Positions 42,303-53,743 of a stretch of DNA of 64,000 nucleotides are shown in pieces. This stretch comes from Misgurnus anguillicaudatus (Eukaryota > Chordata > Actinopteri > Cypriniformes > Cobitidae): assembly GCF_027580225.2 (NCBI RefSeq), contig NC_073339.2, positions 41,956,501 to 42,020,500 of the forward strand, given 5' to 3'. The translations under genes were made by a program, and so were the position numbers. Within the stretch, counting starts at the first letter, position 1; each line of letters starts with the position of its first letter. Under the pieces are notes generated by a model. The model was not told where the DNA came from. It ran no database searches and was given only the letters and a program-made list of their open reading frames with translations.

Positions 42303-43871
42303 TCATTCTAGTTTGTTTTTTCTTGTACATATTCTGCAGCATAAATATCTGATAAGCACATATGTGGTCAGGATTATGAGTGACACAGCAGACAGCAGGA
42401 ACAACATGACATCAACAGAGTGATACGAGTACCAGGGCATTTTATACGACTCTGTGCGTAAATGAGCAGCACCTTTGTGCCTCATGACAAACTCAATCCA
42501 GAAGATCGCGTTGTCCAGAGGCTTCACTGGAACGTCTCTGTGAAGTCTTGAAAGTCTCTGCATGTTCTCCCGATAACTGGGATTATAAAGAACCTCCTTG
42601 ACAGTTTCTAGGAAGGAGTCCTTATCCACTGTGGCAAAGTCTACGTTCTTGGCTACACCCTTCACTCTCATCTTTGAAAGATTATCAGGCTGGTCAAAGA
42701 TGAGTCCAAATCCAATGATTGGTACCCCATGGTAGATGGCTTCTTGGACTCCATTGGTTCCACCATGAGCCACAAAAGCTCTGGTTTTGGGATGACCCAG
42801 AAGATCATTCTGAGGTATCCAGTCCATTTTTAAGGTGTTGTTTCCCAGTGCAGATGGTCTCCTTCCTTTGTACCTCCAGATGATCTTCTGTGGAAGTTCA
42901 GCAAAAGCTTCAGCAATGGCCTCTGCCACATCATCAGGAAGTTGACCAACAAGAGTGCCCAGAGACATGACGATGACACCATGATCACCAGAGCTCTGCA
43001 CAAAGTCCTCAAGATCTTTCGGAAGAGGCTTTGATGGCTTGCACTGAAAGCCACCCATGTAGACAACATTTGGCATAGTGGGCCGTGGAAATTCAAAAAT
43101 AAAATCAACCCTGTGGAGCCACAGATCAGCAGCCTGAATCAAAGGGAAGAAGGTTTCTCCTGGACCAATAAATCGTTCACAAAGTGCATTATAATATGGA
43201 CCAAACAGAAGAGCAGCTTGTGTTTCATATAAGTAGTACATGAAAACATTTTTCACTCTTTCAAAAAAGCTCATACGGTCTGATAACTCCAACATTGGGA
43301 AGGGTACGTAAGAAAGCGGTGAAGGAGCTATAGCAAAGTGAGCTTCACTATACATGGTCCAGCGGATATTATAGACAATGGGTAACTTCAGGTAATGCCC
43401 TAACAGAATACCTCCAAACATCAGTGGATCTGTAAGCATCAAATCATATTTGGCATCTTTTAAAGACTGCATTAGCCCCTCATCTTCCATCATTTGTTCA
43501 ATCATCTTGCTTTCAGTTTTGGTGATCTCCAGAGTAGTTTGCCACATCTCGATTTCCAGCATCAGACGAGCCCAAGTCGAACCATCTCTTTGAATTCTCA
43601 TAAGTCTGGACGCAAACATCTCAAATGATTCTTCATCAAACCCTCCAGGAGCATCCACAGTGATGGATGTGTAGTGAGGTGAAGATTCTTTGATGTACCA
43701 GCTGTCTGACATCCGGATGACTGTGATGTTGTGACCTTTGGAGTGAAGAACCTCAATCAAGATGTTCATGTTGACCCAATGACTGCCGTCCACAGGAAAG
43801 ACAAGAACATTCCCGCTCTGAACGACCGGGACAGTCATCACCAGAAGGGTTAATATGATCAGCCCATTCAT
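42303..43871 (-). CDS. ugt5: UGT5-type UDP-glucuronosyltransferase, copy 10
   Basis: Encodes 522 residues; seven fewer than its relatives because the signal peptide is shorter (MNGLIILTLLVMTVPVVQSG). Hence the catalytic pair is His31 and Asp148. It is the most divergent N-terminal half in the cluster (VDAPGGFDEESFEMF; TKTESKMIEQMMEDEGL; FGPYYNALCERF; GETFFPLIQAADL), yet the donor half is nearly identical to the others. Tail TRKNKLE keeps KxKxx. The acceptor ends at 43877; the promoter module at 46276-46480 gives an intron of about 2.4 kb. As the most upstream copy, its promoter could also serve copies 9 and 8. Confidence 0.95.
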   Translation of the reverse strand: MNGLIILTLLVMTVPVVQSGNVLVFPVDGSHWVNMNILIEVLHSKGHNITVIRMSDSWYIKESSPHYTSITVDAPGGFDEESFEMFASRLMRIQRDGSTWARLMLEIEMWQTTLEITKTESKMIEQMMEDEGLMQSLKDAKYDLMLTDPLMFGGILLGHYLKLPIVYNIRWTMYSEAHFAIAPSPLSYVPFPMLELSDRMSFFERVKNVFMYYLYETQAALLFGPYYNALCERFIGPGETFFPLIQAADLWLHRVDFIFEFPRPTMPNVVYMGGFQCKPSKPLPKDLEDFVQSSGDHGVIVMSLGTLVGQLPDDVAEAIAEAFAELPQKIIWRYKGRRPSALGNNTLKMDWIPQNDLLGHPKTRAFVAHGGTNGVQEAIYHGVPIIGFGLIFDQPDNLSKMRVKGVAKNVDFATVDKDSFLETVKEVLYNPSYRENMQRLSRLHRDVPVKPLDNAIFWIEFVMRHKGAAHLRTESYKMPWYSYHSVDVMLFLLSAVSLIILTTYVLIRYLCCRICTRKNKLE

Positions 43872-44165
43872 GGCACCTGTAGTAAATCAAGGTACAATAG
43901 CAAATGTGATCATCTGAGAGGCTTTTAAAAATCAATTGTGTATGTGAATCAGCATTAACCACATGCCCAAAACTTAACTCTACATAAAGTGTATTGTAGC
44001 AATATTTTGACTTAATATTTTGTATTAATGAGAAACTTTCTAGCAATAATGACCTGTGCATGCAGAAACAGAGAGTTACGCAGAAACAATCACTGGTTTT
44101 TATTAAAGTATAACAATATACATTTTAAGTAATGTTAAATTTAAAATAAAGTTTCTGTATGGACG

Positions 44166-45445
44166 GTTTCAGCAGTAACAACATAAACAAGCGACTTTTG
44201 TGGAACACACGTAACTTCCGGTAAACTCCGCTAAGAATAAATAACAAGTCCTTTTAAAGTAGTTTATTTATGTAACAAGCAAAATAAACTACACGTTGAT
44301 TATCAAGTAACCCAAAACATTTGTTGTTTTCGAAAAAGTATTTGTTCAAGAGTTCAGTTTAGCAACTAGTCAGACCATTAAAGCGTAACTAAACCCCTGG
44401 TCAGAGCCTGACTCCACCCACTAGCAATATTTGAAAAATGCAAGAAAATTGGGCAGATCCCAACGGAGATAGAGGGGATGAACTAAGCTCGTACCAAGTG
44501 TGTGGTGAGATCGTAACAAGGGCGTGGTGAGCTTGAACCTGCCTACGTCACGAGTCATTTTTTGGACCCAATATCCAATAGGAAAATTCAACTGCAGTAC
44601 CCACCGTTCAACCTAAAGAGGGCAGCACTCAGACGTTTTTACACCATATATTGTAGTATTGAAACACTTTATATCCAAATGTCAAAAAACTTACTAAAAT
44701 CAATGAACAGCACTAATAAAGCATCATTTTTACAGATCATTAACTAAAAAAAGTTGGTTTAGGGTTTAGTTACTCTTTAAACAAACAGAAACCGGAAGTA
44801 AAGTTCCGTCCAGACGCGTATCGTGTCCTCGCACGTGCGTCCAATGAAACTGTCTATAGTTGGTAGGTTTTAATCAAAACATTTGTATATACGTTTAAAA
44901 TTTAACATAGAATTTTACATTGTTTTATCCAGCGGGTGTCACCAGTGTGTGTGCAGTGTTCTTGCCACATGCGCCGAACGGCATTATTACGAGAAAGTTT
45001 CTCATTGTATGAGATACTATGTCTAAATTTGGATGCAGTTTCTCATTATGGTAGTTGCGTTTCCATTACCCTTTATAGTGCGCAAATTGAAAAAGCAAAT
45101 TTCGGCCAGTGGATACACGTCAATTTCACAAAAACTCCTATAGACGGTTTCATCGGTCGCACGTGTGTTGTCACAGTTAAGCGTCTGGTCAGAACTTTAC
45201 TTCCTGTTTCAGTTTGTTTAATGGTCTGACTAGTTGCTAAACTAAACTCTTGAACAAATACCTTGTCGAAAATAACAAATGTTTTGGTTTCCTGAGTAAT
45301 CTACGTGTTGTTTATTTTGCTTGTTATATAAATAAACTACTTTAAAAGGATTTTGTTGCTATTTATTCTTAGCAGAGTTTACCGGAAGTTACGTGATGAC
45401 CACGAAAAACCGCTTGTTTATGTTGTTACTGCTGAAAGCTTTGTA
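44166..45445. mobile_element. Palindromic element interrupted by a nested MITE
   Basis: The left arm (44166-44377, continuing at 44781-44860) is the complement of the right arm (about 45130-45445): TCAGCAGTAAC / GTTACTGCTGA, ACTTCCGGTAAACTC / GAGTTTACCGGAAGT, CTAGTCAGACCATTAAA / TTTAATGGTCTGACTAG. The right arm is uninterrupted where the left carries the insert. Confidence 0.75.
44378..44780. mobile_element. Nested TTAA-flanked MITE
   Basis: TTAA at both ends; inner ends AAGCGTAACTAAACCCC and AGGGTTTAGTTACTCTTT are imperfect inverted repeats. The opposite arm of the host palindrome gives the empty site (GTTTGTTTAATGGTC at about 45212-45226), which supports a TTAA duplication. Confidence 0.8.
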
Positions 45446-45605
45446 TGTTTGCATGAGGTGTTTTTTAGTCAGTTAAAAAAAGGAATACCACAAAACTGCA
45501 CTAGAAACAGTTTTTCGCATTTACAGCTCTTCTGACGTGCCTAAAGTCAGAGGTCTATTCTTTTAATATGGCGCGGTATGTTTGATTGTAGGATGAGACA
45601 GAAGA

Positions 45606-45725
45606 GGTGTGTTTGACATTATGCTGCGCCGCAAAAACAGGCGCATGACATCAAAATACTATGGAAACTCTACTGCATTAAATTATTCTTGATTTAATGT
45701 GCGTCGCCATAAGTTAAACACACCT
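45606..45725. mobile_element. Small inverted-repeat element
   Basis: GAGGTGTGTTTGACATTATG at the left and AAGTTAAACACACCT at the right. Related by its ends to 16435-16590. Confidence 0.5.
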
Positions 45726-45866
45726 AGACTAAAGCACCTAACATCCATTTTTGGACTGACTTATCATGCAAGAAAAAAGTTCTAATGACATAACGACGAT
45801 TCGCCTAAATTAAATGTAATCATTTCGCAATCTTTTTTTTAGTAAATATCACTGGTGTTTTGCGCA

Positions 45867-46073
45867 CACTGTAAAAAATGTCTGTAGAAATTACAGTATT
45901 AATGGGTATTACTGGCAACTAGCTGCCAGTAACTTACTGTAGATTTTACATTGATGTTATTTACTGGCAACATTTTGTTTAAAGTTAAATGAACATGAAA
46001 CATTTTTTGACTTTATCTTCTACAGTAAGTTACTATCAACCAGCTGCAAAATTACAGCAAATTTTTTAGAGTG
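45867..46073. mobile_element. Short CACTG-ended MITE
   Basis: Begins CACTGTAAAAAATGTCTG and ends TTTTTTAGAGTG; the interior shares AGAAATTACAG, TTATTTACTGGCAA and GTTTAAAGTTAAATGAACAT with 51514-52332. Confidence 0.7.
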
Positions 46074-46275
46074 CACATCTTTAATGGAAACCAGATTAGT
46101 GAAATCTAGTGTTATTTTCTGTTTATACAGTAACACTTGACGGTATAATTGCATAAGCTCACATGAACTTACAATGACAGCCTACCTGTATATAGTTTTT
46201 CTGCATTTGTTTATGCTGGTTAATGCCAAAATGCTTGTTTAAGTTAGTCAATGTGCATTAACAAAAAAACACAGT

Positions 46276-46480
46276 CTTACCTGCAAATATGTGCATCACA
46301 AAGTCCGTACTAGATCAGTCTTGACAGAGCATGAGTAAAGTTGTCTGAACACAAGCACAAACAGCTCTCCTTTCGCCTCAATGTGCATGACAAGACACGC
46401 TCATACAAGTCAAAGTTCACTTAATCTTTAAAGGTACAAAGGAGCATTACTGCAGAGGTGAAGTTAATGAGCTACCCTTT
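46276..46480 (-). promoter_or_regulatory. Copy 10 promoter module, noncoding exon 1 and splice donor
   Basis: A diverged but collinear version of the module: GTTAAT half-site (plus strand GAAGTTAATGAGC, about 46460-46472), DR1-like GGTACAAAGGAGCA (about 46433-46446), TATA-like TTGTATGAG (about 46401-46409), noncoding exon 1 ending at 46281, donor GCAG|GTAAGA at 46280-46276. Its divergence from the other seven fits the older split of copy 10. Confidence 0.65.
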
Positions 46481-46502
46481 TACATTTTAGCTATATGATA
46501 CA

Positions 46503-46505
<3 letters not shown>

Positions 46506-46579
<74 letters not shown>
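46506..46579. repeat. CA/TG microsatellite
   Basis: About 36 uninterrupted AC dinucleotides, just upstream of the copy 10 promoter module. Confidence 0.98.
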
Positions 46580-46580
<1 letters not shown>

Positions 46581-48657
46581 ATTTGCATTAATACTGTATA
46601 AGGGGTCTGCAATCTTTTTGTGAGCAATGGATACTTTTTAGATATAATCTACTCAATTTTTTGTTTTGTTTGTTGATTCTTTTTTATTTTAATATGTTTT
46701 ATTATTGTTTAAAATGTTAACATACACAAAAGAAGCCAAGCTAATATAAAAATATGTAATAAATATTAAAATAGAATGTGCTTTGACAGGCAACTCACAG
46801 ACTCCGTGCAGGCACCATGTTAGAGACCACTGCTGTATATGAAAAATGCCACGACTCTTTCATTATGACATCAAACAAATGCCAAATAAAGGGGCAGTGA
46901 CTTGAGTTCACTTCATTGTGCAACAGGTTTTGCAAACACTACGAGCAAAAGTCAGTACAGTAAAGCTGCCTGCAGTACGGTGCATACACATTACCCTCCC
47001 TTACTAGCCCCCGAGTGAACGGCAAGCTTCATGTGCAATATGATTTATAAGAAAAGGCACTTACAGTGGGAAAGCAATTAAAACAAACATAATAAGACAA
47101 AACGGTCCATTTGAGGCAAGATTTAACAGACAAATCCACAAACACTAAACACTGGATTTCCTTCTGGTTTTCAAAATACTGCTACTGTTTCAGCATTCCT
47201 CATTTGTAAGCAGCTTCTGATAAAAGTGTCTGCTAAATGAATACACGTAAAAGTGACTGATCTGGCTATTACCTGGAAATGGTTGTGCATGTGGCCCATT
47301 TCATTTCAGTTAACTGACAAATCGGCGCTATAAAACTCAACAGTACACTCAAATTCACAGTTTCCCCCAGAACATCAGGCAGATGAGACGATTACATGGC
47401 AAAAAAAAAGTGAAAAATTGAGCCTTAACAAAATCTCTTTAACATCCATGCAGAGAAAGGGTCAATTTGCAAATTGTATAAAAAATCTATCTCGGAGCGT
47501 CCGGTCACAAATCGCGGCAATAAATGCAGGTGCTCCAGTGCATATTGACGATGCATAGCGATCTGGAGGTGGTCAGAAAGGCATTTAACAAAAATAACAT
47601 TGGTAGGGTAAATGCTTATGTACCCTGACAACATCAAAGGAGGACCGCCTACTGACAAACTAACGTGATTACAACGCTAAAGCTGTTTTAAACTTGCCAG
47701 CTACTAAAGGCTTTAATGTGAAGTGATGAATGAAATCAGAAGTACTCTGCTAAGTGAAATCCAATCATATGTGGTCACTAGAGACACATCTTGGATGCCA
47801 TGTGTATATCTGACACAGACGATCATATGCCAGGTGTAAACAGGGAAAAAACAGTGGTAAATATCTTCCTATATATACATATACATACAGTACATATTGT
47901 ATGGGAACACAGACACTAATAATGATTATACACACTATCAATTACACACAATTCTGCATTTCTGTTTCTTTTAGGTAAGCAATATATTTTATATGTACTC
48001 ACCAGAAAAAAAATCAGTCCCGTAATATTTAACTTGTACACCAGGAACAATACGACGTAAAACATTTGCTTGAAAGTTCTCAGTGAGAAGGCTCTTCACA
48101 GCTTTACGTGCTCATTCAAATTTTTTGAGCCTATGGCTTCTTATGTCTTCCTTAAAATGCCCGCAGCATTTGGATTGGGCTGATTTAACATCTTTTCAGG
48201 ATATGCTTATGTCCTGTAAATATATAGCATCCTGTGTAAAGACTATGGGTGGGTCTTTGAAATGCAGGTTGTGAAACATACTTTAAAAAATGAAATGCAA
48301 ACATGCATATAAGAGTGGCCATGAAGGCAGAATTGTTTCAAAGTAAAATAATAATTCCTTAATTCTATAAATGCAAATTTTGAACGTTTGTGCTAATGCA
48401 ATCGAGTAAAGAAAAGTATTTTTTTGGTATTGCACAGATACTTATAAAAAGATATTTATAATTCACCTTGGAAGAGCCCTTTGCATGATGCCGTGAATCT
48501 TGCCATCACTTGAATATACTAAAAAATATAACAGCAAGCAGAATGCATCCTGTAAGTATTCAGGCCCCGTTAGGTTTTCAATTTTGTTATGTTGCAGCCT
48601 GATGTGCTTAAAAAGTGTTAATAAAAGTTATACACTACAAACAAGCTAATTAATATG
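46580..48657. other. Intergenic DNA without a recognised gene
   Basis: About 47206-47245 is a decayed SINE tail (TGATAAAAGTGTCTGCTAAA). 47340-47870 is less AT-rich than its surroundings and carries a 77-residue minus-strand frame (47425-47658) with no similarity I recognise. It may be non-coding repeat or UTR sequence. Confidence 0.5.
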
Positions 48658-49299
48658 AAGGACCACAAGAGTCATGCAAAATGTAATAAAGAACTTAAAT
48701 ATTTAATAACTACATGGACAATAAAAATAGCAATTAATAGATCCGTTTAAAAATTCACCAATTAATCTATAAATAAATAGACAAAGTTACAAAAAAAATC
48801 ATCATATAACTTTTTATTGCCTAATAAAATGTTATATGATGATATTTTTTTGTAACTTTGTTAAATAATGAAATTTCAAAATGTATTTCAAAAAGTGATT
48901 TAAAAAGAGAATTAAATAACTGGATTTATAAATTGAACTACAAATTAAAATCGCTTTTTAAATCGCTTTTTGAAATAAATTTTGAAAATCTATTATTTAA
49001 TTAAGAATTTATAAATGCAATTTAAAATGATGAACTTATTGAGTGGTTCATGTTGTTTTTGTAAATTGTTATATTACTTTGAAATATTTATTAATGGATT
49101 AATATTTCATTTCTACGTTATTTTTAATCTCACTTTTTATTGCCTAATAAAATGTTACATAATGATTTTTTTGTCTATTTATTTATAGATTAATTGATGA
49201 ATTTTTAAACAAATGTATTAATTGCTATTTTTATTGTCCCGGTAGTTTTTAAATATTGAAGTTCTTTATTACATTTTGCATGACTCTTGTGGTCCTCCA
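48658..49299. mobile_element. AT-rich palindromic MITE
   Basis: GGACCACAAGAGTCATGCAA at the left is mirrored by TTGCATGACTCTTGTGGTCC at the right, and TTTTTATTGCCTAATAAAATG occurs in both halves in the same direction with flanking inverted blocks. The outer arms are about 150 bp; the middle is extremely AT-rich and partly palindromic too. Confidence 0.75.
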
Positions 49300-49549
49300 T
49301 GAATTAAAAGTTGATCTACTTCAGTGGTACTTCAGTTCACTTGAAAAAACTATACTAAATATCAGTCATACTTGAATAATTACAATTTTTGTGTATTGAA
49401 TAAATTAATTTAATAAAAAAAAAACACAGACAGTTGAGTACACTTAAATGTTATTAAGTTTGTCTAAAAAAGACAAATTTTTAGTGCACAAAAATAGTTA
49501 ATTTGCTAAGGGTACTTAACGTGTATTTTAGTGTACTTTTTTTCTAACC

Positions 49550-49862
49550 AGGGTATAAGATTTTGGCGGTATGATAACCTTAATACATTTCATTTTTAAG
49601 CAACATACAACATTTATGCAAAGCAAAAATAAGGCCTTAAATTATAATATTCTTTAAAAAAATGATAAAATAAAAAGTATTTATATTAATGATATTAAAT
49701 GTAATCGTCAAATCAATTACATGACTTAATTATTTAACTTAATTTTGTGTAAACACAGCTTAGACCTTGAAAACGGTATCACATCAAATTTTAGTGGTTT
49801 TGAAACCTTGACACTTTTAAACCTCGGTATACCTTAAAACCGATAACCGGCCCATGCCTATT
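49550..49862. mobile_element. Decayed MITE (GGTATA ends)
   Basis: GGGTATAAGATTTTGGCGGT at the left and CTCGGTATACC...CCGATAACCGGCC at the right are weakly inverted. The ends recall common hAT-like fish elements. Low certainty on limits. Confidence 0.4.
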
Positions 49863-51513
49863 CTGTACTTCTAAATCCAACTAATATCTTGAAAAAAATG
49901 ACGTATCACCCAATGCTGGTTTTGTGATGCTGTCACCTGCTAAGCTTGAAATTCAGTTGGCATCCTTAGCTATCAATTAAACCGGCATGATCTAAGGTAA
50001 CCCCTGTTGATTAAAATTCTGCTGCTGTTTGGAGGCCTCCAAATGGCGTAAAATTGGTTGGAGGCGGGTGGCTGATGCTTTATTTGTGTATCCCACAGAT
50101 GTGCTATTTACCAGAGCACCGTGTCACTATAAAATGTTCTTTTTGTGCCGGCAGAAATGTTAATGTGAAAGCAATTTCCTTTATATTTGCACTTGCAAAT
50201 AAAGAAATCAGACTTTCGTCATGTTATCATAGGGATTCTTGACTAAGTATTATAAATGTGAGTAGATTATCAGTAGCAAAAGTTTAAGCACAACTTTGGA
50301 TAACTTTATGTGCACACATACACTCACACACATGCATCACTGTAAAAAGTAAAAGTTGGATCCACTTAAAAATCTGAATTTAAAAAGCTAATTTTTTAGG
50401 TGTTACCACTTGAAGTACTGTAGTTTTTTTATGTAGAGCAGCTTTCACTGTTTACAGTGATATGCTTTGTAGCCGTCTCTGAATTGCATCATAATTTGCC
50501 GCATGAGCTGCCACATTTCATATTTTCTTGTTTTACAAAGACATATTATTTTGTGGATCCTAGTCTGTGAAAACCCAGCTAAAGCCATAAAGTCGTCCTA
50601 CATAAAGAACATTCTGTTAAAATATATATCCTTGATATCTTCAATATTGACTGAGCAAGGTCAGGTCAAAGACTGCAATCACTATTTAATGCTCCCAATC
50701 TCATCATTATATTATGAGACCTGGATTTCACAGACAGGGTCACATATTATAGGGTCATACATTTTTAAGTATGCCTTTAGAGTCCAACTGCTTTCTGGGG
50801 CACAGTACATGTAGCTACAGTATGCTACACACATTCAATGCTATCTGAGGATTTACTTATGTATAACTCATGCACAATGGCTGCTAGGATAGACTTCTTA
50901 AACACTTGTGGTTTGGGTGCGTCTACAGTATATGCACAACATACTTGATTGTTTTCTTTGCCTTCCTCTGGGTCCCCCTGTAATATTCTCACTGTAATAT
51001 TTCCCGACCCACTGTGGCCAGACTCTCAGTGCCGAATATCTGCTTTGCGATACTCTGACTGGAATACAAATGCCTATACAAAAACATAACCGGTGGGTTA
51101 TTCGCTCATTGATTTCTCAAAAACAGATGATGCAACCAAGAGGTGCTCGAAAGAAACCGTAGAACAACGCGTGCAAACAAACAAGCACACTTTTGGGAAC
51201 AAACATCCACTTTTGGCACAATTATAGCACCTGTTTTACCAAATGCATGCTGCCTCTGTAGCCTTGTAGGTCATTGAAACTAGGTTTGATGATTTCTGAC
51301 AATTTTCTCATTTTCTGGGTCACTGCAATGGAATAGCCACAAGGCAAATACATACGAGTTAGTGTGCCAGAAACTGTACAAACACAAGATTCATATATAG
51401 CTCTGCATGTGTGTCAAAACACGCACATACACCTGTTTATTTTAGAAATGCACTGATATATTAAAAAAATCCAAGAGTTGCAAAGATATATTGGCCAATA
51501 CTTCACTGTAAAA
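49863..51513. other. Intergenic DNA without a recognised gene
   Basis: No gene, RNA or element recognised. A CACTGTAAAAAG block at 50339 is a fragment of the CACTG family. Short frames at 50054-50242 and 50503-50814 have no recognisable motif. Confidence 0.5.
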
Positions 51514-52332
51514 AAAATTCCGTAGAAATTACAATGTTATTGCAGCTGGGTTGCCCGTAATTTACCCACTGTAAAAAAAATCCGTAGAAATTGCAGCTGA
51601 GTTGCCGGTAATTTACCGTAGATTTAAATTTATGTTATTTACTGGCAATATTTTGTTCAAAGTTAAATGAACATTTAACATTTACAAGTCTTTGTCTTTA
51701 TAGAGTAAAACTAAAAAACAGCATCAAGCAAAACATTCTGGGAAACAAAATCTGAAGCAAAAAACAGAAAAAGGTTGATGATGATTTCTGGTTCCCAGAA
51801 TGCTTTGCATGAGGCTGTTATTGTATAGTTTTATTCTGTAAAGATAAAGACTTGTTAATATTTAAAATGTATTTAACTTTGAACAAACTCTTACCAGTAA
51901 ATAACATAAATGTAAATCTACGGTAAATTACCGGCAACCCAGCTGCAATAACATTGAAATTTTTACGGACTTTTTTTACAGTGTAGATTTACATTTATGT
52001 TATTTACTGGCAAGAATTTGTTTAAAGTTAAACACATTTTAAATATTAACAAGTATTTATCTTTACAGAATAAAACTATACAATTACAGTCTCATGCAAA
52101 GCATTCTGGGAACCAGAAATCATCATCAACCTTTTTCTGTTTTTTGCTTCAGATTTTGTTTCCCAGAATGTTTTGCTTGATGCTGTTTTTTTAGTTTTAC
52201 TCTATAAAGACTTGTAAATGTTTAATGTTCATTTAACTTTGAACAAAATGTTGCCAGTTAAAAACATAAATTTAAATCTACGGTAAGTTACCGGCAAACC
52301 AGCTGCAATTTCTACAGAATTTTTTTACAGTG
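51514..52332. mobile_element. Compound CACTG-ended palindromic elements
   Basis: A full palindrome (51568-51983, CACTGTAAAA to TTTTACAGTG) is preceded by a duplicated start (51514-51567) and followed by an inverted partial copy ending TTTTTTACAGTG at 52332. The interior blocks CATTCTGGGAAACAAAATC and GATTTTGTTTCCCAGAATG occur as inverted copies. Confidence 0.75.
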
Positions 52333-52335
52333 TTG

Positions 52336-52960
52336 GTATCGGCCGATATAAGCAATTTTTCACACTATTGGCTATCGGCCGATAGTTTAAAAACAGCCAA
52401 TAGTTATGGCCGATATATCCTGTCAATCAAAAGAAAACAGAAAAATGCAAAGAATCTGAGCTTTGTGTTTAGAAAATGTAAAGAAACATCAATAGTTTAA
52501 TGTTCAATGTTAATGGTAATTATATGACTGAATAACATTTCGAAAACGCAATCTTTATAATTTACTTAATGCAAGTTCCTATAAGGTCACCGTGATTTCA
52601 CAAAGTAAGATGTGACATTTTTTGTTGGTCCTGGATCAACGTTTTAATTAACGGAACCCCAAATTACCCTTAACTCAAACCCTAACGATTTTTAAACCCT
52701 CAAATTAGTGTGAAATAATAGTTTGAGGAGTATTTCTTAAAAGCCCCTAACCCAATCCTAAACCTAAATCTAACATGCACACTAATCTTAATCCTGCAAT
52801 CTGATTGGTTAATGAAAATGTTGATCCAGGACCTACAATGGTGTTGATCCAGGATCACATCTTACTTGGTGAAATCACTTTCATCTTAATGTAACCACCA
52901 AACTATCGGTATCTTCCGAACTCAGTCAATAATTGTCAATGGGATCAATTTTTTATATCG
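52336..52960. mobile_element. TATCGGCCGATA-type element with a nested MITE
   Basis: TATCGGCCGATA and GGCTATCGGCCGATAG near the left end, then blocks shared with 59985-60265 (CCGATATATCCTGTCAATCA). The second copy lacks the insert at 52586-52898, whose ends GTGATTTCACAAAGTAAGAT and ATCTTACTTGGTGAAATCAC are inverted. Probably hAT-like; no transposase. Confidence 0.65.
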
Positions 52961-53357
52961 GTTCATCTCTAATTTTCCCAGACTATCGTCTTAAAAACAG
53001 CAGATGAACAGGGCAGATTATATCCTGAAAAATTGGTGCATCAAAACTCATACAAAAGAATTGGTGTTTGTTTGCCCTGCACTAGGATTTCATAACATAA
53101 TAATTTGAAACAATGAATAAAAGGCAAAAATATCAATATGTATCGGTATCAATGCTATTCTAAATAATAGAATATTGGTATCGGCACAGAAATTTTGCAT
53201 ATGTGCATTCCCAGTTTATTTATTTTGTTATTGTGACGTGCTGTATTGCTTTGGGTAAACATTAATGCATAACATTTCGTCACTTTCGTCTTTGCAAAGC
53301 ACTCAATCGTCTGTTAATCCTATTCTCCTTTCCCGTCTCCAAACATCACAATGCACG

Positions 53358-53743
53358 TTAAAGGTGCAGTGTGTAATTTTTAGAAGGATCTTTTGATAGA
53401 AATGCAAAATAATATATAAAATTATATTATCCGTGGTGTATAAAGACCTTTCATAATGAACCATTATGTGTTTATTACCTTAGAATGACATGTTTTTATC
53501 TACATACACCGAGGGTCCCCTTACATGAAAGCTGCCATTTTGGGCCGCCATGTTTCTACAGAAGCCCTTAACGGACAAACTTTTTTTACTAAGTTGTCTC
53601 CGATGATGACATGTTTGTCTGGTGGCGGCTACCGTAGCTTTTCTGTGTTTCAAAATCAAGGGGTGAGCAGTGGATTAAGCCGTTGGTTGCAATTCGCAAC
53701 CTCACCACTAGATGGCGCTAAAATTTACACACTGCACCTTTAA
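53358..53743. mobile_element. TTAA-flanked MITE (TTAAAGGTGCAGTGTG)
   Basis: Ends TTAAAGGTGCAGTGTGTAA and TTACACACTGCACCTTTAA are exact inverted repeats about 386 bp apart. The interior has CGCCATGTTTCTACAG and CTAGATGGCGC blocks. The open frame at 53525-53743 inside it is not a gene. Confidence 0.9.

Larger units (their letters stand above)
43872..46275 (-). other. Inferred intron 1 of copy 10
   Basis: Runs from the donor at 46280 to the acceptor at 43877. Contains a large palindromic element with a nested MITE (44166-45445), a small inverted-repeat element (45606-45725) and a CACTG element (45867-46073). No coding sequence recognised. Confidence 0.65.

Noticed and set aside
47425..47658. 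77-residue minus-strand frame as a possible exon
   Set aside because: No recognisable domain or clear splice signals, and the length is within chance for 64 kb.
53525..53743. 72-residue plus-strand frame
   Set aside because: It lies wholly inside a MITE with exact terminal inverted repeats.
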